Source: DAOUGC01 sp034429695 (GTDB lineage: Bacteria > Chloroflexota > Anaerolineae > Anaerolineales > Anaerolineaceae). From it: a stretch of 8,113 nt of DNA. A program made the position numbers and the translations under genes. Location: assembly GCA_034429695.1 (NCBI GenBank), contig DAOUGC010000148.1, positions 1-8,113 of the forward strand, read 5' to 3'. Of this stretch, positions 6,363-8,113 are shown piece by piece. Within the stretch, counting starts at the first letter, position 1. Each line of letters starts with the position of its first letter. Below the pieces are notes generated by a model that was not told the origin of the DNA, ran no database searches, and saw nothing but the letters and a program-made list of their open reading frames with translations.

Positions 6363-6391
6363 TTTACATCTATATAGACCCTCTTTATAAG
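6363..6391 (+). promoter_or_regulatory. Sigma70-like promoter of the chemoreceptor gene
   Basis: TTTACA at 6363-6368 matches the -35 consensus at 5 of 6 bases and TATAAG at 6386-6391 matches the -10 at 5 of 6, with a 17-bp spacer. It is the best promoter match I found by eye in the window. Transcription would begin near 6398, giving a leader of about 135 nt before the chemoreceptor ATG. Confidence 0.6.
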
Positions 6392-6485
6392 AATTTTATG
6401 GCTTTTTCGCAGGCATCACCATATGCTATTGCAGAACAAAAAGATCCCATTTCAAGGGGGCGAAGTGGAAATATGTTCAAATCTT

Positions 6486-6503
6486 GCAGGTGGGCAGACC
6501 TGC
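6486..6503 (+). promoter_or_regulatory. Perfect hairpin in the chemoreceptor leader
   Basis: GCAGGT at 6486-6491 and ACCTGC at 6498-6503 form a 6-bp stem with a GGGCAG loop, ending 17 nt before the GGGAGGT ribosome site at 6521-6527. It could be an mRNA element near the translation start or a protein-binding palindrome. Confidence 0.45.
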
Positions 6504-6533
6504 GTAAACAATCATTATCCGGGAGGTCTATAT

Positions 6534-8113
6534 ATGAATAAGACTGCATTCGCGAAAAAAAATGCAGGCAGCCAGGTAAAGTTTATTGACTCCATGCAAA
6601 CGAGGATGTTTATCACCATCTTCATTACGGCGCTCGTCCCAATCCTGTTATTGAGTATTGTATCCCTCACACAGTCGCGCAGGCAACTCCAAAGCCAGAT
6701 CATGGATGAGTTGCAGGTGACCGCCAACATGCATGCCGAAAAAATTGATGAATTTCTGACGGCGCGCAGCAAGGATATTCAGGTGGTGGCAGCGGAAGAT
6801 GCAGTGCAATCGTCTGATCCACAGGTGGCAACAGCGTCATTACAGGGTTTTGCCAATACGTGGGGCTATTTTGAATCGATGGCCCGCACCGACGCCAAAG
6901 GTTTCAGCAACGCCAATACCGATGGCAAGGAACTGGACCTGTCTGAACGCGAATACTTCACACAGGTGATGAACACCAAACAGGTGTATGTCTCTGATGC
7001 GCTCATCTCAAAGGGTACGGGCAATGTCATTTTTGTGGTGGCTGCCCCGCTGATGGATGGCGAAAATGTGACCGGCATTGTCATCGGTACGGTTCCCATC
7101 ACCGGGTTGTCCGAAAGCCTGGCATCCGCCCGCAAGGGGGACACCGGGGATGCCTACATCATCAATAGTCAGGGCATTTTCATCACCCCGTCCCGTTTTC
7201 TTGAGGAATCGGTATTGACCCAATCGGTGGATACACTGGCTTCGCAACAGGTACTGGCTGGCAAAACCGGTGTGGATACCTACCCTGATTATCGCGGCGT
7301 CAACGTGGTGGGGGCATACTCACCGGTGTCCGTCAGGGGCTGGGGCGTGATCATCGAGCAGGGTCAGAGCGAGGCATTTGCTGCGGTCAGCCAGTTGACA
7401 TGGCTGATTGTCGGTATTGTGCTGCTGGCTGTGGTCATCACGGTCGTCTCTGCAATCCTGACAGCCAGACAAATGGCCATTCCGGTGGTCAAAATGGCCG
7501 GTGAGGCTTTGCGTCTTGCTGAGGGTGATCTGGATGTGGCCATGAACATCCGCCGCAAGGACGAAATCGGTGTGATGGTCAATGCCCTCGGCAGCCTGAT
7601 ACTGTACATGCAGGAAATGGCGCATGTAGCCGACCGGCTGGCAGACGGCGACCTGCGGGTGGAGGTGAAACCGCGCTCCGGCAAGGATCACCTGGGCAAT
7701 GCGTTTGCCAACATGGTGAACGGACTGCGCACAGCCGTCAGCCAGGTGGCGCAGGGGTCGCGGCGCTTGACGGAAGCCTCACGGCAACTGGCAGGTGCAG
7801 CCGATGACGCCGGACGGGCCACCAACCAGATCGCGGTGACGATTCAGCAGGTGGCGCGCGGGTCAGCCCAGCAGCCGGAGGCGGTGACCCGCACGTCAGC
7901 CTCGGGGGATCAGATGCCCACCGCCATTCAGGGGGTGGCCCACGGGGCACAGGCACACGCGGCCTCGGTTGGGCAGGCCAGCCAGGTGACGGGCCAGATC
8001 ACCACATCCATCCAGCAGGTGGCGGAGAACGCCGGCTCGGTGCGGCGCGACTCGCAGCGGGCAGCGGAAAGCGCGCGGGAGGGGGCGCGGGTGGTGGAGG
8101 AAGTGGTGACGGG
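6534..8113 (+). CDS. Methyl-accepting chemotaxis protein with Cache sensor and tandem HAMP, N-terminal part
   Basis: The reading frame is open for 526 codons to the right edge, so the gene is partial; the conserved hairpin tip that binds CheA/CheW lies outside. Such receptors sense ligands outside the membrane and control CheA activity, tuned by glutamate methylation. Transmembrane helix 1 is at about 25-45. A periplasmic sensor (about 48-285) has Cache-like features, including SEREYF at 137-142 and the VSDALISKGTGN and VVAAPLMDG stretches. Helix 2 is at about 288-311. Two HAMP domains follow (about 312-362 and 363-415), each with a LAxGDL motif and the first with DEIG, then the start of the coiled-coil signalling region with QIAVTIQQVA-type heptads. 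GGGAGGT at 6521-6527, 6 nt before the ATG, fixes the start. The ligand is unknown. The last 80 or so codons carry unusual residues and are GC-richer than the rest. Confidence 0.93.
   Translation, partial: MNKTAFAKKNAGSQVKFIDSMQTRMFITIFITALVPILLLSIVSLTQSRRQLQSQIMDELQVTANMHAEKIDEFLTARSKDIQVVAAEDAVQSSDPQVATASLQGFANTWGYFESMARTDAKGFSNANTDGKELDLSEREYFTQVMNTKQVYVSDALISKGTGNVIFVVAAPLMDGENVTGIVIGTVPITGLSESLASARKGDTGDAYIINSQGIFITPSRFLEESVLTQSVDTLASQQVLAGKTGVDTYPDYRGVNVVGAYSPVSVRGWGVIIEQGQSEAFAAVSQLTWLIVGIVLLAVVITVVSAILTARQMAIPVVKMAGEALRLAEGDLDVAMNIRRKDEIGVMVNALGSLILYMQEMAHVADRLADGDLRVEVKPRSGKDHLGNAFANMVNGLRTAVSQVAQGSRRLTEASRQLAGAADDAGRATNQIAVTIQQVARGSAQQPEAVTRTSASGDQMPTAIQGVAHGAQAHAASVGQASQVTGQITTSIQQVAENAGSVRRDSQRAAESAREGARVVEEVVT

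Larger units (their letters stand above)
6249..6533. promoter_or_regulatory. Divergent intergenic region between the methyltransferase and chemoreceptor genes
   Basis: This 285-bp gene-free, AT-rich region must hold promoters for both directions. The plus-strand promoter at 6363-6391 is the clearest signal. A 6-bp inverted repeat (GGCTGG 6314-6319, CCAGCC 6330-6335) lies in the methyltransferase leader. On the minus strand a TTGACG hexamer occurs near 6335-6340, but no -10 is found at proper spacing. I recognise no known riboswitch class. Confidence 0.6.

Noticed and set aside
5629..6386. Shared 11-mer AGACCCTCTTT at 5629-5639 and 6376-6386, considered as an operator common to both leaders.
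   Set aside because: A few 11-bp matches are expected by chance in 8 kb, and the positions relative to the genes differ.
6398..6533. c-di-GMP riboswitch (GEMM type) in the chemoreceptor leader.
   Set aside because: I could not find the conserved GGGxCGCAAAG-type core or a matching pair of stems.

Overview
The window looks like a chromosomal stretch of a GC-moderate, environmentally responsive bacterium. I suspect Chloroflexota, probably Anaerolineae. This rests on the style of the genes (a multi-PAS kinase with a NarL-type transmitter, a Cache/tandem-HAMP chemoreceptor) and on GC-rich palindromic intergenic repeats and AGGTGG heptamer arrays that I associate from memory with that group. No rRNA or marker gene confirms the placement.

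Layout, left to right. (1) Positions 1-669, minus strand: the N-terminal 223 residues of a cation diffusion facilitator (CDF) metal exporter, running off the left edge. Its intramembrane metal-site residues are of the Mn-exporter type. (2) Positions about 690-1448: no gene, but an array of hairpin-rich repeats. It has four modules, each with a large G/C-rich hairpin; the last two form a 156-bp tandem duplication about 95% identical. Loop-proximal stem bases differ between copies but still pair, so structure is conserved over sequence. (3) Positions 1449-1614: AT-richer leader of the next gene. (4) Positions 1615-4761, plus strand: a 1048-residue soluble sensor kinase with the order receiver, PAS, PAS, PAS, GAF, PAS, HisKA_3, HATPase_c. 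(5) Positions 4762-4807: a short convergent gap filled by inverted arrays of the heptamer (T/A/C)AGGTGG, a candidate terminator. (6) Positions 4808-6248, minus strand: two adjacent class I SAM-dependent methyltransferases, transcribed 6248 to 4808 and probably as one unit. The downstream one resembles glycine N-methyltransferases, the upstream one UbiE-type enzymes. (7) Positions 6249-6533: divergent intergenic region with a good sigma70-like promoter on the plus strand and a leader of about 135 nt holding a perfect hairpin. (8) From 6534 to the right edge, plus strand: a methyl-accepting chemotaxis protein with a periplasmic Cache-type sensor, two HAMP domains and the beginning of the signalling helix.

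The theme is signal sensing (cytoplasmic kinase, chemoreceptor) beside metal export and small-molecule methylation, but the gene orientations do not show one operon. No phage, CRISPR, transposase or defence genes are visible. The least explained element is the covarying hairpin array at about 769-1448. The last 250 bases or so of the chemoreceptor also carry odd substitutions that may reflect base-call error near a contig end.
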